From Paratinospora sagittata (taxonomy: Eukaryota; Streptophyta; Magnoliopsida; Ranunculales; Menispermaceae): a DNA stretch of 64,000 bases. Numbering within the stretch: the stretch's first letter is position 1; each line of letters opens with the position of its first letter. Of the stretch, positions 36,627-49,852 are shown piece after piece. The stretch spans positions 1 to 64,000 of the forward strand of contig JAYMFD010002485.1 of assembly GCA_035771175.1 (NCBI GenBank), written 5' to 3'. Below the pieces are notes generated by a model. That model worked only from the letters and a program-made list of their open reading frames with translations, searched no databases and was not told where the DNA came from. The position numbers and the translations under genes were made by a program.

Positions 36627-37488
36627 TATCCTGATGAATTTTTGACCCCTAAATATCAAATTTTGGTTTAAATGAACTAAATTTACTTAGAAAATGTGTT
36701 CGAGGCAATCGCTACCAATCCACCATATTGCTTTCTCCACCAACTCTTTGAGCGAGTCCCAATATCCTTCTAGGAAGCCCCGGAATAGATGGAACTCCGT
36801 TCCAATATCCCGGTGAATTTTTGACCCCCAAATCTCAAATTTTGGTTTAAATGAAGTAAATTTACTTAGAAATGTGTTTGAGGCAATCGCGATCAATCCA
36901 CCAGATTGCTTTCTCCACCTACTCTTTAAGCGAGTTCCAATATCCTTCTAGCAACCCCCCAGAATAGAGGGAACTCCGTTCGAACATCCCGATGAATTTT
37001 TGACCACTAAATATCAAATTTTGGTTTAAATGAACTAAATTTACTTAGAAAATGTGTTCGAGGCAATCGCTACCAATCCACCAGATTGCTTTCTCCACCA
37101 ACTCTTTGAGCGAGTCCCAATATCCTTTTAGGAAGCCCCAGAATAGATGGAACTCCATTCCAATATCCCGATGACTTTTTGACCCCTAAATATCAAATTT
37201 TGGTTTAAATGAACTAAATTTACTTAGAAAATGTGTTCGAGGCAATCGCTACCAATCCACCAGATTGCTTTCTCCACCAACTCTTTAAGCGAGTCCCAAT
37301 ATCATTCTAGGAAGCCCCGGAATAGATGGAACTCCGTTCCAATATCCCGATGAATTTTTGACCCCCAAATCTCAAATTTTGGTTTAAATGAACTAAATTT
37401 ACTTAGAAAATGTATTGGAGGCAATCGCGATCAATCCACCGGATTGCTTTCTCCACCTACTCTTTAAGCGAGTCCCAATATCCTTCTA
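33296..37488. repeat. 2,151-bp (12-monomer) tandem duplication (two copies)
   Basis: 33296-35446 and 35447-37488 match at an offset of 2,151 bp, which adds a third copy of the block carrying AATGAAGTAAATTTAC, GACCACTAAA and AATGTATTGG (near 28.6-29.4, 34.5-35.3 and 36.7-37.5 kb). The second copy ends where TAGCAACC becomes TATCAACC at 37489. Confidence 0.83.
33945..33965. other. Short gene-conversion-like tract inside a B monomer
   Basis: Three diagnostic bases switch together from B type to A/C type: CCGGAG for CCGGTG (33945), CCCCTAAA for CCCCCAAA (33960) and AAATATC for AAATCTC (33965). Flanking B markers are unchanged, and the paralogous positions near 28029 and 36096 keep the B state. 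The minimal tract is 21 bp. Confidence 0.75.
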
Positions 37489-37651
37489 TCAACCCCCCAG
37501 AATAGATGGAATTCCGTTCGAATATCCCGATGAATTTTTGACCCCTAAATATCAAATTTTGGTTTAAATGAACTAAATTTACTTAGAAAATGTGTTTGAG
37601 GCAATCGCGATCAATCCACCGGATTGCTTTCTCCACCTACTCTTTAAGCGA
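37472..37651. repeat. Hybrid monomer: A head, B tail (A-A junction)
   Basis: Carries the A head (TATCAACCCCCC, GGAATTCC, GTTCGAATATC, GACCCCTAAATATC) but the B tail (TTTGAGGCAATCGCGATC, CACCTACTCTTTAAGCGA), so the next unit is again an A monomer with private changes (GTCCTAATATCC, TATGAACC). It lies at the right edge of the 2,151-bp block and probably records that breakpoint. Confidence 0.78.
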
Positions 37652-38425
37652 GTCCTAATATCCTTCTATGAACCCCCCAGAATAGATGGAACTCCGTTCG
37701 AATATCCTGATGAATTTTTGACCCCTAAATATCAAATTTTGGTTTAAATGAACTAAATTTACTTAGAAAATGTGTTCGAGGCAATCGCGACCAATCCACC
37801 AGATTGCTTTCTCCACCAACTCTTTGAGCAATTCCCAATATCCTTCTAGGAAGCCCCGGAATAGAGGGAACTCCGTTCGAACATCCCGATGAATTTTTGA
37901 CCCCCAAATCTCAAATTTTGGTTTAAATGAACTAAATTTACTTAGAAATGTGTTTGAGGCAATCGCGATCAATCCACCAGATTGCTTTCTCCACCTACTC
38001 TTTAAGCGAGTTCCAATATCCTTCTAGCAACCCCCCAGAATAGAGGGAACTCCGTTCGAACATCCCGATGAATTTTTGACCCCTAAATATCAAATTTTGG
38101 TTTAAATGAACTAAATTTACTTAGAAAATGTGTTTGAGGCAATCGTTACCAATCCACCAGATTGCTTTCTCCACCAACTCTTTGAGCGAGTCCCAATATC
38201 CTTCTAGGAATCCCCAGAATAGATGGAACTCCGTTCCAATATCCCGGAGAATTTTTGACCCCCAAATCTCAAATTTTGGTTTAAATGAACTAAATTTACT
38301 TAGAAAATGTGTTTGAGGCAATCGCGATCAATCCACCGGATTGCTTTCTCCACCTACTCTTTAAGCGAGTCCCAATATCCTTCTATCAACCCCCCAGAAT
38401 AGATGGAACTCCGTTCGAATATCCT
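37652..38425. repeat. Linker block of A/B/C monomers between duplication domains
   Basis: About four monomers related to 5.55-6.2 kb but with private changes, including TTTGAGCAATTCCCAATATCC near 37825. The monomer starting near 38187 joins a C1 head (GGAATCCCCAG, CCCGGAG) to the B tail GACCCCCAAATCTC, another exchange product. No non-satellite sequence is present. Confidence 0.72.
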
Positions 38426-40935
38426 GATGAATTTTTGACCCCTAAATATCAAATTTTGGTTTAAATGAACTAAATTTACTTAGAAAATGTGTTCGAGGCA
38501 ATCGCTACCAATCCACCAGATTGCTTTCTCCACCAACTCTTTGAGCGAGTCCCAATATCCTTCTAGGAAGCCCCGGAATAGATGGAACTCCGTTCCAATA
38601 TCCCGGTGAATTTTTGACCCCCAAATCTCAAATTTTGGTTTAAATGAACTAAATTTACTTAGAAATGTGTTTGAGGCAATCGCGATCAATCCACCAGATT
38701 GCTTTCTCTACCTACTCTTTAAGCGAGTTCCAATATCCTTCTAGCAACCCCCCAGAATAGAGGGAACTCCGTTCGAACATCCCGATGAATTTTTGACCCC
38801 TAAATATCAAATTTTGGTTTAAATGAACTAAATTTACTTAGAAAATGTGTTCGAGGCAATCGCTACCAATCCACCAGATTGCTTTCTCCACCAACTCTTT
38901 GAGCGAGTCCCAATATCCTTTTAGGAAGCCCCAGAATAGATGGAACTCCATTCCAATATCCCGGTGAATTTTTGACCCCCAAATCTCAAATTTTGGTTTA
39001 AATGAACTAAATTTACTTAGAAAATGTGTTGGAGGCAATCACGATCAATCCACCGTATTGCTTTCTCCACCTACTCTTTAAGCGAGTCCCAATATCCTTC
39101 TAGCAACCCCCCAGAATAGATGGAACTCCGTTCGAACATCCCGATGACTTTTTGACCCCTAAATATCAAATTTTGGTTTAAATGAACTAAATTTACTTAG
39201 AAAATGTGTTCGAGGCAATCGCTACCAATCCACCATATTGCTTTCTCCACCAACTCTTTGAGCGAGTCCCAATATCCTTCTTGGATGCCCCGGAATAGAT
39301 GGAACTCCGTTCCAATATCCCGATGAATTTTTGACCCCCAAATCTCAAATTTTGGTTTAAATGAACTAAATTTACTTAGAAAATGTGTTGGAGGCAATCG
39401 CGATCAATCCACCGGATTGCTTTCTCCACCTACTCTTTAAGCGAGTCCCAATATCCTTCTATCAACCCCCCAGAATAGATGGAATTCCGTTCGAATATCC
39501 CGATGAATTTTTGACCCCTAAATATCAAATTTTGGTTTAAATGAACTAAATTTACTTAGAAAATGTGTTCGAGGCAATCGCTACCAATCCACCAGATTGC
39601 TTTCTCCACCAACTCTTTGAGCGAGTCCCAATATCCTTCTAGGAAGCCCCGGAATAGATGGAACTCCGTTCCAATATCCCGGTGAATTTTTGAGCCCCAA
39701 ATCTCAAATTTTGGTTTAAATGAACTAAATTTACTTAGAAATGTGTTTGAGGCAATCGCGATCAATCCACCAGATTGCTTTCTCCACCTACTCTTTAAGC
39801 GAGTTCCAATATCCTTCTAGCAACCCCCCAGAATAGAGGGAACTCCGTTCGAACATCCCGATGAATTTTTGACCCCTAAATATCAAATTTTGGTTTAAAT
39901 GAACTAAATTTACTTAGAAAATGTGTTTGAGGCAATCGTTACCAATCCACCAGATTGCTTTCTCCACCAACTCTTTGAGCGAGTCCCAATATCCTTCTAG
40001 GAATCCCCAGAATAGATGGAACTCCGTTCCAATATCCCGGAGAATTTTTGACCCCTAAATATCAAATTTTGGTTTAAATGAACTAAATTTACTTAGAAAA
40101 TGTGTTTGAGGCAATCGTTACCAATCCACCAGATTGCTTTCTCCACCAACTCTTTGAGCGAGTCCCAATATCCTTCTAGGAATCCCCAGAATAGATGGAA
40201 CTCCGTTCCAATATCCCGGAGAATTTTTGACCCCTAAATATCAAATTTTGTTTTAAATGAACTAAATTTACTTAGAAAATGTGTTTGAGGCAACCGCGAC
40301 CAATCCACCAGATTGCTTTCTCCACCAACTCTTTGAGCGAGTCCCAGTATCCTTCTAGGAAGCCCCGGAATAGATGGAACTCCGTTCCAATATCCCGGTG
40401 AATTTTTGACCCCCAAATCTCAAATTTTGGTTTAAATGAACTAAATTTACTTAGAAAATGTGTTTCAGGCAATCGCGATCAATCCACCAGATTGCTTTCT
40501 CCACCTACTCTTTAAGCGAGTTCCAATATCCTTCTAGCAACCCCCCAGAATAGATGGAACTCCGTTCGAACATCCCGATGACTTTTTGACCCCTAAATAT
40601 CAAATTTTGGTTTAAATGAACTAAATTTACTTAGAAAATGTGTTTGAGGCAATCGCTACCAATCCACCAGATTGCTTTCTCCACCAACTCTTTGAGCGAG
40701 TCCCAATATCCTTCTAGGAAGCCCCGGAATAGATGGAACTCCGTTCCAATATCCCGGTGAATTTTTGACCCCCAAATCTCAAATTTTGGTTTAAATGAAC
40801 TAAATTTACTTAGAAAATGTGTTTGAGGCAATCGCGATCAATCCACCAGATTGCTTTCTCCACCTACTCTTTAAGCGAGTTCCAATATCCTTCTAGCAAC
40901 CCCCCAGAATAGATGGAACTCCGTTCGAACATCCC
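38426..40935. repeat. 2,510-bp duplication, copy 1 (one extra monomer)
   Basis: Matches 40936-42912 with offset 2,510 bp up to about 40.1 kb and 2,331 bp after it, because copy 1 has one extra C1 monomer. Shared rare variants include CTCTACCTACTC near 38707/41217 and CTTCTTGGATGCC near 39281/41791. Confidence 0.87.
39931..40288. repeat. Single-monomer tandem duplication of C1
   Basis: Two adjacent 179-bp units (39931-40109 and 40110-40288) both contain GGCAATCGTTACC, GGAATCCCCAG and CCCGGAGAATTTTT. They differ at TTTTGGTTTAAAT versus TTTTGTTTTAAAT. The homologous place in copy 2 (near 42440-42620) has only one unit. Confidence 0.86.
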
Positions 40936-42912
40936 GATGAATTTTTGACCCCTAAATATCAAATTTTGGTTTAAATGAACTAAATTTACTTAGAAAATGT
41001 GTTCGAGGCAATCGCTACCAATCCACCAGATTGCTTTCTCCACCAACTCTTTGAGCGAGTCCCAATATCCTTCTAGGAAGCCCCGGAATAGATGGAACTC
41101 CGTTCCAATATCCCGGTGAATTTTTGACCCCCAAATCTCAAATTTTGGTTTAAATGAACTAAATTTACTTAGAAATGTGTTTGAGGCAATCGCGATCAAT
41201 CCACCAGATTGCTTTCTCTACCTACTCTTTAAGCGAGTTCCAATATCCTTCTAGCAACCCCCCAGAATAGAGGGAACTCCGTTCGAACATCCCGATGAAT
41301 TTTTGACCCCTAAATATCAAATTTTGGTTTAAATGAACTAAATTTACTTAGAAAATGTGTTCGAGGCAATCGCTACCAATCCACCAGATTGCTTTCTCCA
41401 CCAACTCTTTGAGCGAGTCCCAATATCCTTTTAGGAAGCCCCAGAATAGATGGAACTCCATTCCAATATCCCGGTGAATTTTTGACCCCCAAATCTCAAA
41501 TTTTGGTTTAAATGAACTAAATTTACTTAGAAAATGTGTTGGAGGCAATCGCGATCAATCCACCGTATTGCTTTCTCCACCTACTCTTTAAGCGAGTCCC
41601 AATATCCTTCTAGCAACCCCCCAGAATAGATGGAACTCCGTTCGAACATCCCGATGACTTTTTGACCCCTAAATATCAAATTTTGGTTTAAATGAACTAA
41701 ATTTACTTAGAAAATGTGTTCGAGGCAATCGCTACCAATCCACCATATTGCTTTCTCCACCAACTCTTTGAGCGAGTCCCAATATCCTTCTTGGATGCCC
41801 CGGAATAGATGGAACTCCGTTCCAATATCCCGATGAATTTTTGACCCCCAAATCTCAAATTTTGGTTTAAATGAACTAAATTTACTTAGAAAATGTGTTG
41901 GAGGCAATCGCGATCAATCCACCGGATTGCTTTCTCCACCTACTCTTTAAGCGAGTCCCAATATCCTTCTATCAACCCCCCAGAATAGATGGAATTCCGT
42001 TCGAATATCCCGATGAATTTTTGACCCCTAAATATCAAATTTTGGTTTAAATGAACTAAATTTACTTAGAAAATGTGTTCGAGGCAATCGCTACCAATCC
42101 ACCAGATTGCTTTCTCCACCAACTCTTTGAGCGAGTCCCAATATCCTTCTAGGAAGCCCCGGAATAGATGGAACTCCGTTCCAATATCCCGGTGAATTTT
42201 TGAGCCCCAAATCTCAAATTTTGGTTTAAATGAACTAAATTTACTTAGAAATGTGTTTGAGGCAATCGCGATCAATCCACCAGATTGCTTTCTCCACCTA
42301 CTCTTTAAGCGAGTTCCAATATCCTTCTAGCAACCCCCCAGAATAGAGGGAACTCCGTTCGAACATCCCGATGAATTTTTGACCCCTAAATATCAAATTT
42401 TGGTTTAAATGAACTAAATTTACTTAGAAAATGTGTTTGAGGCAATCGTTACCAATCCACCAGATTGCTTTCTCCACCAACTCTTTGAGCGAGTCCCAAT
42501 ATCCTTCTAGGAATCCCCAGAATAGATGGAACTCCGTTCCAATATCCCGGAGAATTTTTGACCCCTAAATATCAAATTTTGTTTTAAATGAACTAAATTT
42601 ACTTAGAAAATGTGTTTGAGGCAACCGCGACCAATCCACCAGATTGCTTTCTCCACCAACTCTTTGAGCGAGTCCCAGTATCCTTCTAGGAAGCCCCGGA
42701 ATAGATGGAACTCCGTTCCAATATCCCGGTGAATTTTTGACCCCCAAATCTCAAATTTTGGTTTAAATGAACTAAATTTACTTAGAAAATGTGTTTCAGG
42801 CAATCGCGATCAATCCACCAGATTGCTTTCTCCACCTACTCTTTAAGCGAGTTCCAATATCCTTCTAGCAACCCCCCAGAATAGATGGAACTCCGTTCGA
42901 ACATCCCGATGA
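40936..42912. repeat. 2,510-bp duplication, copy 2 (13-monomer spacing in right part)
   Basis: Directly follows copy 1, lacks the extra C1 monomer, and ends where GATGAATTTTT (42913 A) replaces GATGACTTTTT (40582 C). Confidence 0.85.
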
Positions 42913-42989
42913 ATTTTTGACCCCTAAATATCAAATTTTGGTTTAAATGAACTAAATTTACTTAGAAAATGTGTTCGAGGCAATCGCTA

Positions 42990-44604
42990 CCAATCCACCA
43001 GATTGCTTTCTCCACCAACTCTTTGAGCGAGTCCCAATATCCTTCTAGGAAGCCCCGGAATAGATGGAACTCCGTTCCAATATCCCGGTGAATTTTTGAC
43101 CCCCAAATCTCAAATTTTGGTTTAAATGAACTAAATTTACTTAGAAAATGTGTTTGAGGCAATCGCGATCAATCCACCAGATTGCTTTCTCCACCTACTC
43201 TTTAAGCGAGTTCCAATATCCTTCTAGCAACCCCCCAGAATAGATGGAACTCCGTTCGAACATCCCGATGAATTTTTGACCCCTAAATATCAAATTTTGG
43301 TTTAAATGAACTAAATTTACTTAGAAAATGTGTTCGAGGCAATCGCTACCAATCCACCAGATTGCTTTCTCCACCAACTCTTTGAGCGAGTCCCAATATC
43401 CTTTTAGGAAGCCCCAGAATAGATGGAACTCCATTCCAATATCCCGGGTGAATTTTTGACCCCCAAATCTCAAATTTTTGTTTAAATGAACTAAATTTAC
43501 TTAGAAAATGTGTTGGAGGCAATCGCGATCAATCCACCGTATTGCTTTCTCCACCTACTCTTTAAGCGAGTCCTAATATCCTTCTAGCAACCCCCCAGAA
43601 TAGATGGAACTCCGTTCGAACATCCCGATGACTTTTTGACCCCTAAATATCAAATTTTGGTTTAAATGAACTAAATTTACTTAGAAAATGTGTTCGAGGC
43701 AATCGCTACCAATCCACCAGATTGCTTTCTCCACCAACTCTTTGAGCGAGTCCCAATATCCTTCTAGGAAGCCCCGGAATAGATGGAACTCCGTTCCAAT
43801 ATCCCGATGAATTTTTGACCCCCAAATCTCAAATTTTGGTTTAAATAAACTAAATTTACTTAGAAAATGTGTTGGAGGCAATCGCGATCAATCCACCGGA
43901 TTGCTTTCTCCACCTACTCTTTAAGCGAGTCCCAATATCCTTCTATCAACCCCCCCAGAATAGATGGAATTCCGTTCGAATATCCCGATGAATTTTTGAC
44001 CCCTAAATATCAAATTTTGGTTTAAATGAACTAAATTTACTTAGAAAATGTGTTCGAGGCAATCGCTACCAATCCACCAGATTGCTTTCTCCACCAACTC
44101 TTTGAGCGAGTCCCAATATCCTTCTAGGAAGCCCCGGAATAGATGGAACTCCGTTCCAATATCCCGGTGAATTTTTGAGCCCCAAATCTCAAATTTTGGT
44201 TTAAATGAACTAAATTTACTTAGAAATGTGTTTGAGGCAATCGCGATCAATCCACCAGATTGCTTTCTCCACCTACTCTTTAAGCGAGTTCCAATATCCT
44301 TCTAGCAACCCCCCAGAATAGAGGGAACTCCGTTCGAACATCCCGATGAATTTTTGACCCCTAAATATCAAATTTTGGTTTAAATGAACTAAATTTACTT
44401 AGAAAATGTGTTTGAGGCAATCGTTACCAATCCACCAGATTGCTTTCTCCACCAACTCTTTGAGCGAGTCCCAATATCCTTCTAGGAATCCCCAGAATAG
44501 ATGGAACTCCGTTCCAATATCCCGGAGAATTTTTGACCCCTAAATATCAAATTTTGTTTTAAATGAACTAAATTTACTTAGAAAATGTGTTTGAGGCAAC
44601 CGCG
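42990..44604. repeat. Block later found again at 56.8-58.4 kb
   Basis: Nine monomers matching 56808-58421 at an offset of about 13,818 bp (77 monomers). The shared rare marker is TTTAAATAAACTAAATTT (near 43845 and 57663), which I see nowhere else. One-base insertions near 43446 (CCCGGGTG) and 43951 (seven C's) are private to this copy. Confidence 0.83.
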
Positions 44605-47600
44605 ACCAATCCACCATATTGCTTTCTCCACCAACTCTTTGAGCGAGTCCCAATATCCTTCTAGGAAGCCCCGGAATAGATGGAACTCCGTTCCAATATC
44701 CCGGTGAATTTTTGACCCCCAAATCTCAAATTTTGGTTTAAATGAACTAAATTTACTTAGAAAATGTGTTTCAGGCAATCGCGATCAATCCACCAGATTG
44801 CTTTCTCCACCTACTCTTTAAGCGAGTTCCAATATCCTTCTAGCAACCCCCCAGAATAGATGGAACTCCGTTCGAACATCCCGATGACTTTTTAACCCCT
44901 AAATATCAAATTTTGGTTTAAATGAACTAAATTTACTTAGAAAATGTGTTTGAGGCAATCGCTACCAATCCACCAGATTGCTTTCTCCACCAACTCTTTG
45001 AGCGAGTCCCAATATCCTTCTAGGAAGCCCCGGAATAGATGGAACTCCATTCCAATATCCCGGTGAATTTTTGACCCCCAAATCTCAAATTTTGGTTTAA
45101 ATGAACTAAATTTACTTAGAAATGTGTTTGAGGCAATCGCGATCAATCCACCAGATTGCTTTCTCCACCTACTCTTTAAGCGAGTTCCAATATCCTTCTA
45201 GCAACCCCCCAGAATAGAGGGAACTCCGTTCGAACATCCCGATGAATTTTTGACCCCTAAATATCAAATTTTGGTTTAAATGAACTAAATTTACTTAGAA
45301 AATGTGTTTGACGCAACCGCGGCCAATCCACCAGATTGCTTTCTCCACCAACTCTTTGAGCGAGTCCCAATATCCTTCTAGGAAGCCCCGGAATAGATGG
45401 AACTCCGTTCCAATATCCCGGTGAATTTTTGACCCCCAAATCTCAAATTTTGGTTTAAATGAACTAAATTTACTTAGAAAATGTGTTTCAGGCAATCGCG
45501 ATCAATCCACCAGATTGCTTTCTCCACCTACTCTTTAAGCGAGTTCCAATATCCTTCTAGCAACCCCCCAGAATAGATGGAACTCCGTTCGAACATCCCG
45601 ATGACTTTTTGACCCCTAAATATCAAATTTTGGTTTAAATGAACTAAATTTACTTAGAAAATGTGTTTGAGGCAATCGCTACCAATCCACCAGATTGCTT
45701 TCTCCACCAACTCTTTGAGCGAGTCCCAATATCTTTCTAGGAAGCCCCGGAATAGATGGAACTCCGTTCCAATATCCCGGTGAATTTTTGACCCCCAAAT
45801 CTCAAATTTTGGTTTAAATGAACTAAATTTACTTAGAAAATGTGTTTGAGGCAATCGCGATCAATCCACCAGATTGCTTTCTCCACCTACTCTTTAAGCG
45901 AGTTCCAATATCCTTCTAGCAACCCCCCAGAATAGATGGAACTCCGTTCGAACATCCCGATGAATTTTTGACCCCTAAATATCAAATTTTGGTTTAAATG
46001 AACTAAATTTACTTAGAAAATGTGTTTGAGGCAATCGCTACCAATCCACCAGATTGCTTTCTCCACCAACTCTTTGAGCGAGTCCCAATATCCTTCTAGG
46101 AATCCTCAGAATAGATGGAACTCCGTTCCAATATCCCGAAGAATTTTTGACCCCTAAATATCAAATTTTCTTTTAAATGAACTAAATTTACTTAGAAAAT
46201 GTGTTTAAGGCAATCGCGACCAATCCACCAGATTGCTTTCTCCACCAACTCTTTGAGCGAGTCCCAATATCCTTCTAGGAAGCCCCGGAATAGATGGAAC
46301 TCCGTTCCAATATCCCGGTGAATTTTTGACCCCCAAATCTCAAATTTTGGTTTAAATGAACTAAATTTACTTAAAAAATGTGTTTGAGGCAATCGCGATC
46401 AATCCACCGGATTGCTTTCTCCACCTACTCTTTAAGCGAGTCCCAATATCCTTCTATCAACCCCCCAGAATAGATGGAACTCCGTTCGAATATCCCGATG
46501 AATTTTTGACCCCTAAATATCAAATTTTGGTTTAAATGAACTAAATTTACTTAGAAAATGTGTTCGAGGCAATCGCTACCAATCCACCATATTGCTTTCT
46601 CCACTCAACTCTTTGAGCGAGTCCCAATATCCTTCTAGGAAGCCTCGGAATAGATGGAACTCCGTTCCAATATCCCGGTGAATTTTTGACCCCCCAAATC
46701 TCAAATTTTGGTTTAAATGAACTAAATTTACTTAGAAAATGTGTTTGAGGCAATCGCGATCAATCCACCGGATTGCTTTCTCCACCTACTCTTTAAGCGA
46801 GTCCCAATATCCTTCTATCAACCCCCCAGAATAGATGGAACTCCGTTCGAATATCCTGATGAATTTTTGACCCCTAAATATCAAATTTTGGTTTAAATGA
46901 ACTAAATTTACTTAGAAAATGTGTTCGAGGCAATCGCTACCAATCCACCAGATTGCTTTCTCCACCAACTCTTTTGAGCGAGTCCCAATATCCTTTTAGG
47001 AAGCCCCAGAATAGATGGAACTCCATTCCAATATCCCGGTGAATTTTTGACCCCCAAATCTCAAATTTTGGTTTAAATGAACTAAATTTACTTAGAAAAT
47101 GTGTTGGAGGCAATCGCGATCAATCCACCGTATTGCTTTCTCCACCTACTCTTTAAGCGAGTCCCAATATCCTTCTAGCAACCCCCCAGAATAGATGGAA
47201 CTCCGTTCGAACATCCCGATGACTTTTTGACCCCTAAATATCAAATTTTGGTTTAAATGAACTAAATTTACTTAGAAAAATGTGTTCGAGGCAATCGCTA
47301 CCAATCCACCAGATTGCTTTCTCCACCAACTCTTTGAGCGAGTCCCAATATCCTTCTAGGAAGCCCCGGAATAGATGGAACTCCGTTCCAATATCCGGTG
47401 AATTTTTGACCCCCAAATCTCAAATTTTGGTTTAAATGAACTAAATTTACTTAGAAAATGTGTTTGAGGCAATCGCTACCAATCCACCAGATTGCTTTCT
47501 TCCACCAACTCTTTGAGCGAGTCCCAATATCCTTCTAGGAATCCTCAGAATAGATGGAACTCCGTTCCAATATCCCGAAGAATTTTGACCCCTAAATATC

Positions 47601-49700
47601 AAATTTTCTTTTAAATGAACTAAATTTACTTAGAAAATGTGTTTAAGGCAATCGCGACCAATCCACCAGATTGCTTTCTCCACCAACTCTTTGAGCGAGT
47701 CCCAATATCCTTCTAGGAAGCCCCGGAATAGATGGAACTCCGTTCCAATATCCCGGTGAATTTTTGACCCCCAAATCTCAAATTTTGGTTTAAATGAACT
47801 AAATTTACTTAGAAAATGTGTTGGAGGCAATCGCGATCAATCCACCGGATTGCTTTCTCCACCTACTCTTTAAGCGAGTCCCAATATCCTTCTATCAACC
47901 CCCCAGTATAGATGGAATTCCGTTCGAACATCCCGATGAATTTTTGACCCCTAAATATCAAATTTTGGTTTAAATGAACTAAATTTACTTAGAAAATGTG
48001 TTTGAGGCAATCGCTACCAATCCACCAGATTGCTTTCTCCACCAACTCTTTGAGCGAGTCCCAATATCCTTCTAGGAATCCTCAGAATAGATGGAACTCC
48101 GTTCCAATATCCCGAAGAATTTTTGACCCCTAAATATCAAATTTTCTTTTAAATGAACTAAATTTACTTAGAAAATGTGTTTAAGGCAATCGCGACCAAT
48201 CCACCAGATTGCTTTCTCCACCCAACTCTTTGAGCGAGTCCCAATATCCTTCTAGGAAGCCCCGGAATAGATGGAACTCCGTTCCAATATCCCGGTGAAT
48301 TTTTGACCCCCAAATCTCAATTTTGGTTTAAATGAACTAAATTTACTTAAAAAATGTGTTTGAGGCAATCGCGATCAATCCACCGGATTGCTTTCTCCAC
48401 CTACTCTTTAAGCGAGTCCCAATATCCTTCTATCAACCCCCCAGAATAGATGGAACTCCGTTCGAATATCCTGATGAATTTTTGACCCCTAAATATCAAA
48501 TTTTGGTTTAAATGAACTAAATTTACTTAGAAAATGTGTTCGAGGCAATCGCTACCAATCCACCAGATTGCTTTCTTCCACCAACTCTTTGAGCGAGTCC
48601 CAATATCCTTTTAGGAAGCCCCAGAATAGATGGAACTCCATTCCAATATCCCGGTGAATTTTTGACCCCCAAATCTCAAATTTTGGTTTAAATGAACTAA
48701 ATTTACTTAGAAAATGTGTTGGAGGCAATCGCGATCAATCCACCGTATTGCTTTCTCCACCTACTCTTTAAGCGAGTCCCAATATCCTTCTAGCAACCCC
48801 CCAGAATAGATGGAACTCCGTTCGAAACATCCCGATGACTTTTTGACCCCTAAATATCAAATTTTGGTTTAAATGAACTAAATTTACTTAGAAAATGTGT
48901 TCGAGGCAATCGCTACCAATCCACCAGATTGCTTTCTCCACCAACTCTTTGAGCGAGTCCCAATATCCTTCTAGGAAGCCCCGGAATAGATGGAACTCCG
49001 GTCCAATATCCCGGTGAATTTTTGACCCCCAAATCTCAAATTTTGGTTTAAATGAACTAAATTTACTTAGAAAATGTGTTTGAGGCAATCGCTACCAATC
49101 CACCAGATTGCTTTCTCCACCAACTCTTTGAGCGAGTCCCAATATCCTTCTAGGAATCCTCAGAATAGATGGAACTCCGTTCCAATATCCCGAAGAATTT
49201 TTGACCCCTAAATATCAAATTTTCTTTTAAATGAAACTAAATTTACTTAGAAAATGTGTTTAAGGCAATCGCGACCAATCCACCAGATTGCTTTCTCCAC
49301 CAACTCTTTGAGCGAGTCCCAATATCCTTCTAGGAAGCCCCGGAATAGATGGAACTCTGTTCCAATATCCCGGTGAATTTTTGACCCCCAAATCTCAAAT
49401 TTTGGTTTAAATGAACTAAATTTACTTAGAAAATGTGTTGGAGGCAATCGCGATCAATCCACCGGATTGCTTTCTCCACCTACTCTTTAAGCGAGTCCCA
49501 ATATCCTTCTATCAACCCCCAGTATAGATGGAATTCCGTTCGAATATCCCGATGAATTTTTGACCCCTAAATATCAAATTTTCTTTTAAATGAACTAAAT
49601 TTACTTAGAAAATGTGTTTAAGGCAATCGCGACCAATCCACCAGATTGCTTTCTCCACCAACTCTTTGAGCGAGTCCCAATATCCTTCTAGGAAGCCCCG
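44495..49700. repeat. 5.2-kb (29-monomer) tandem duplication, copy 1
   Basis: Matches 49701-54934. Shared rare variants include GATGACTTTTTAACCCC near 44889/50095, GACGCAACCGCGG near 45310/50516, ATATCTTTCTAGG near 45730/50937, and CCAGTATAG near 47905/53111. The right part holds many private one-base indels, listed separately. Confidence 0.88.
46605..49516. other. Cluster of 13 one-base indels, probable consensus-error patch
   Basis: Relative to the duplicate at about 51.8-54.7 kb there are insertions near 46605, 46691, 46974, 47277, 47501, 48223, 48577, 48826 and 49234, and deletions near 47396, 47583, 48318 and 49516. Most lengthen or shorten a run of one base (C, T or A). The net change of +5, together with the +1 insertion near 51891 in the other copy, accounts for the shift in offset from 5,207 to 5,203 bp. 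The other 61 kb shows only about seven such indels (near 8299, 8888, 43446, 43951, 50641, 51891 and 63018). Long-read consensus error is the simplest reading, but I cannot exclude real mutation. Confidence 0.75.
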
Positions 49701-49852
49701 GAATAGATGGAACTCCGTTCCAATATCCCGGAGAATTTTTGACCCCTAAATATCAAATTTTGTTTTAAATGAACTAAATTTACTTAGAAAATGTGTTTGA
49801 GGCAACCGCGACCAATCCACCATATTGCTTTCTCCACCAACTCTTTGAGCGA
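49674..49852. repeat. Hybrid monomer at the 5.2-kb duplication junction
   Basis: Begins with the B head GGAAGCCCCGG and ends with the C1 tail (CCCGGAG, GACCCCTAAATATC, TTTTGTTTTAAATG). The switch, between 49701 and 49731, is exactly where copy 1 gives way to copy 2, so this monomer is the crossover product. Confidence 0.83.
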
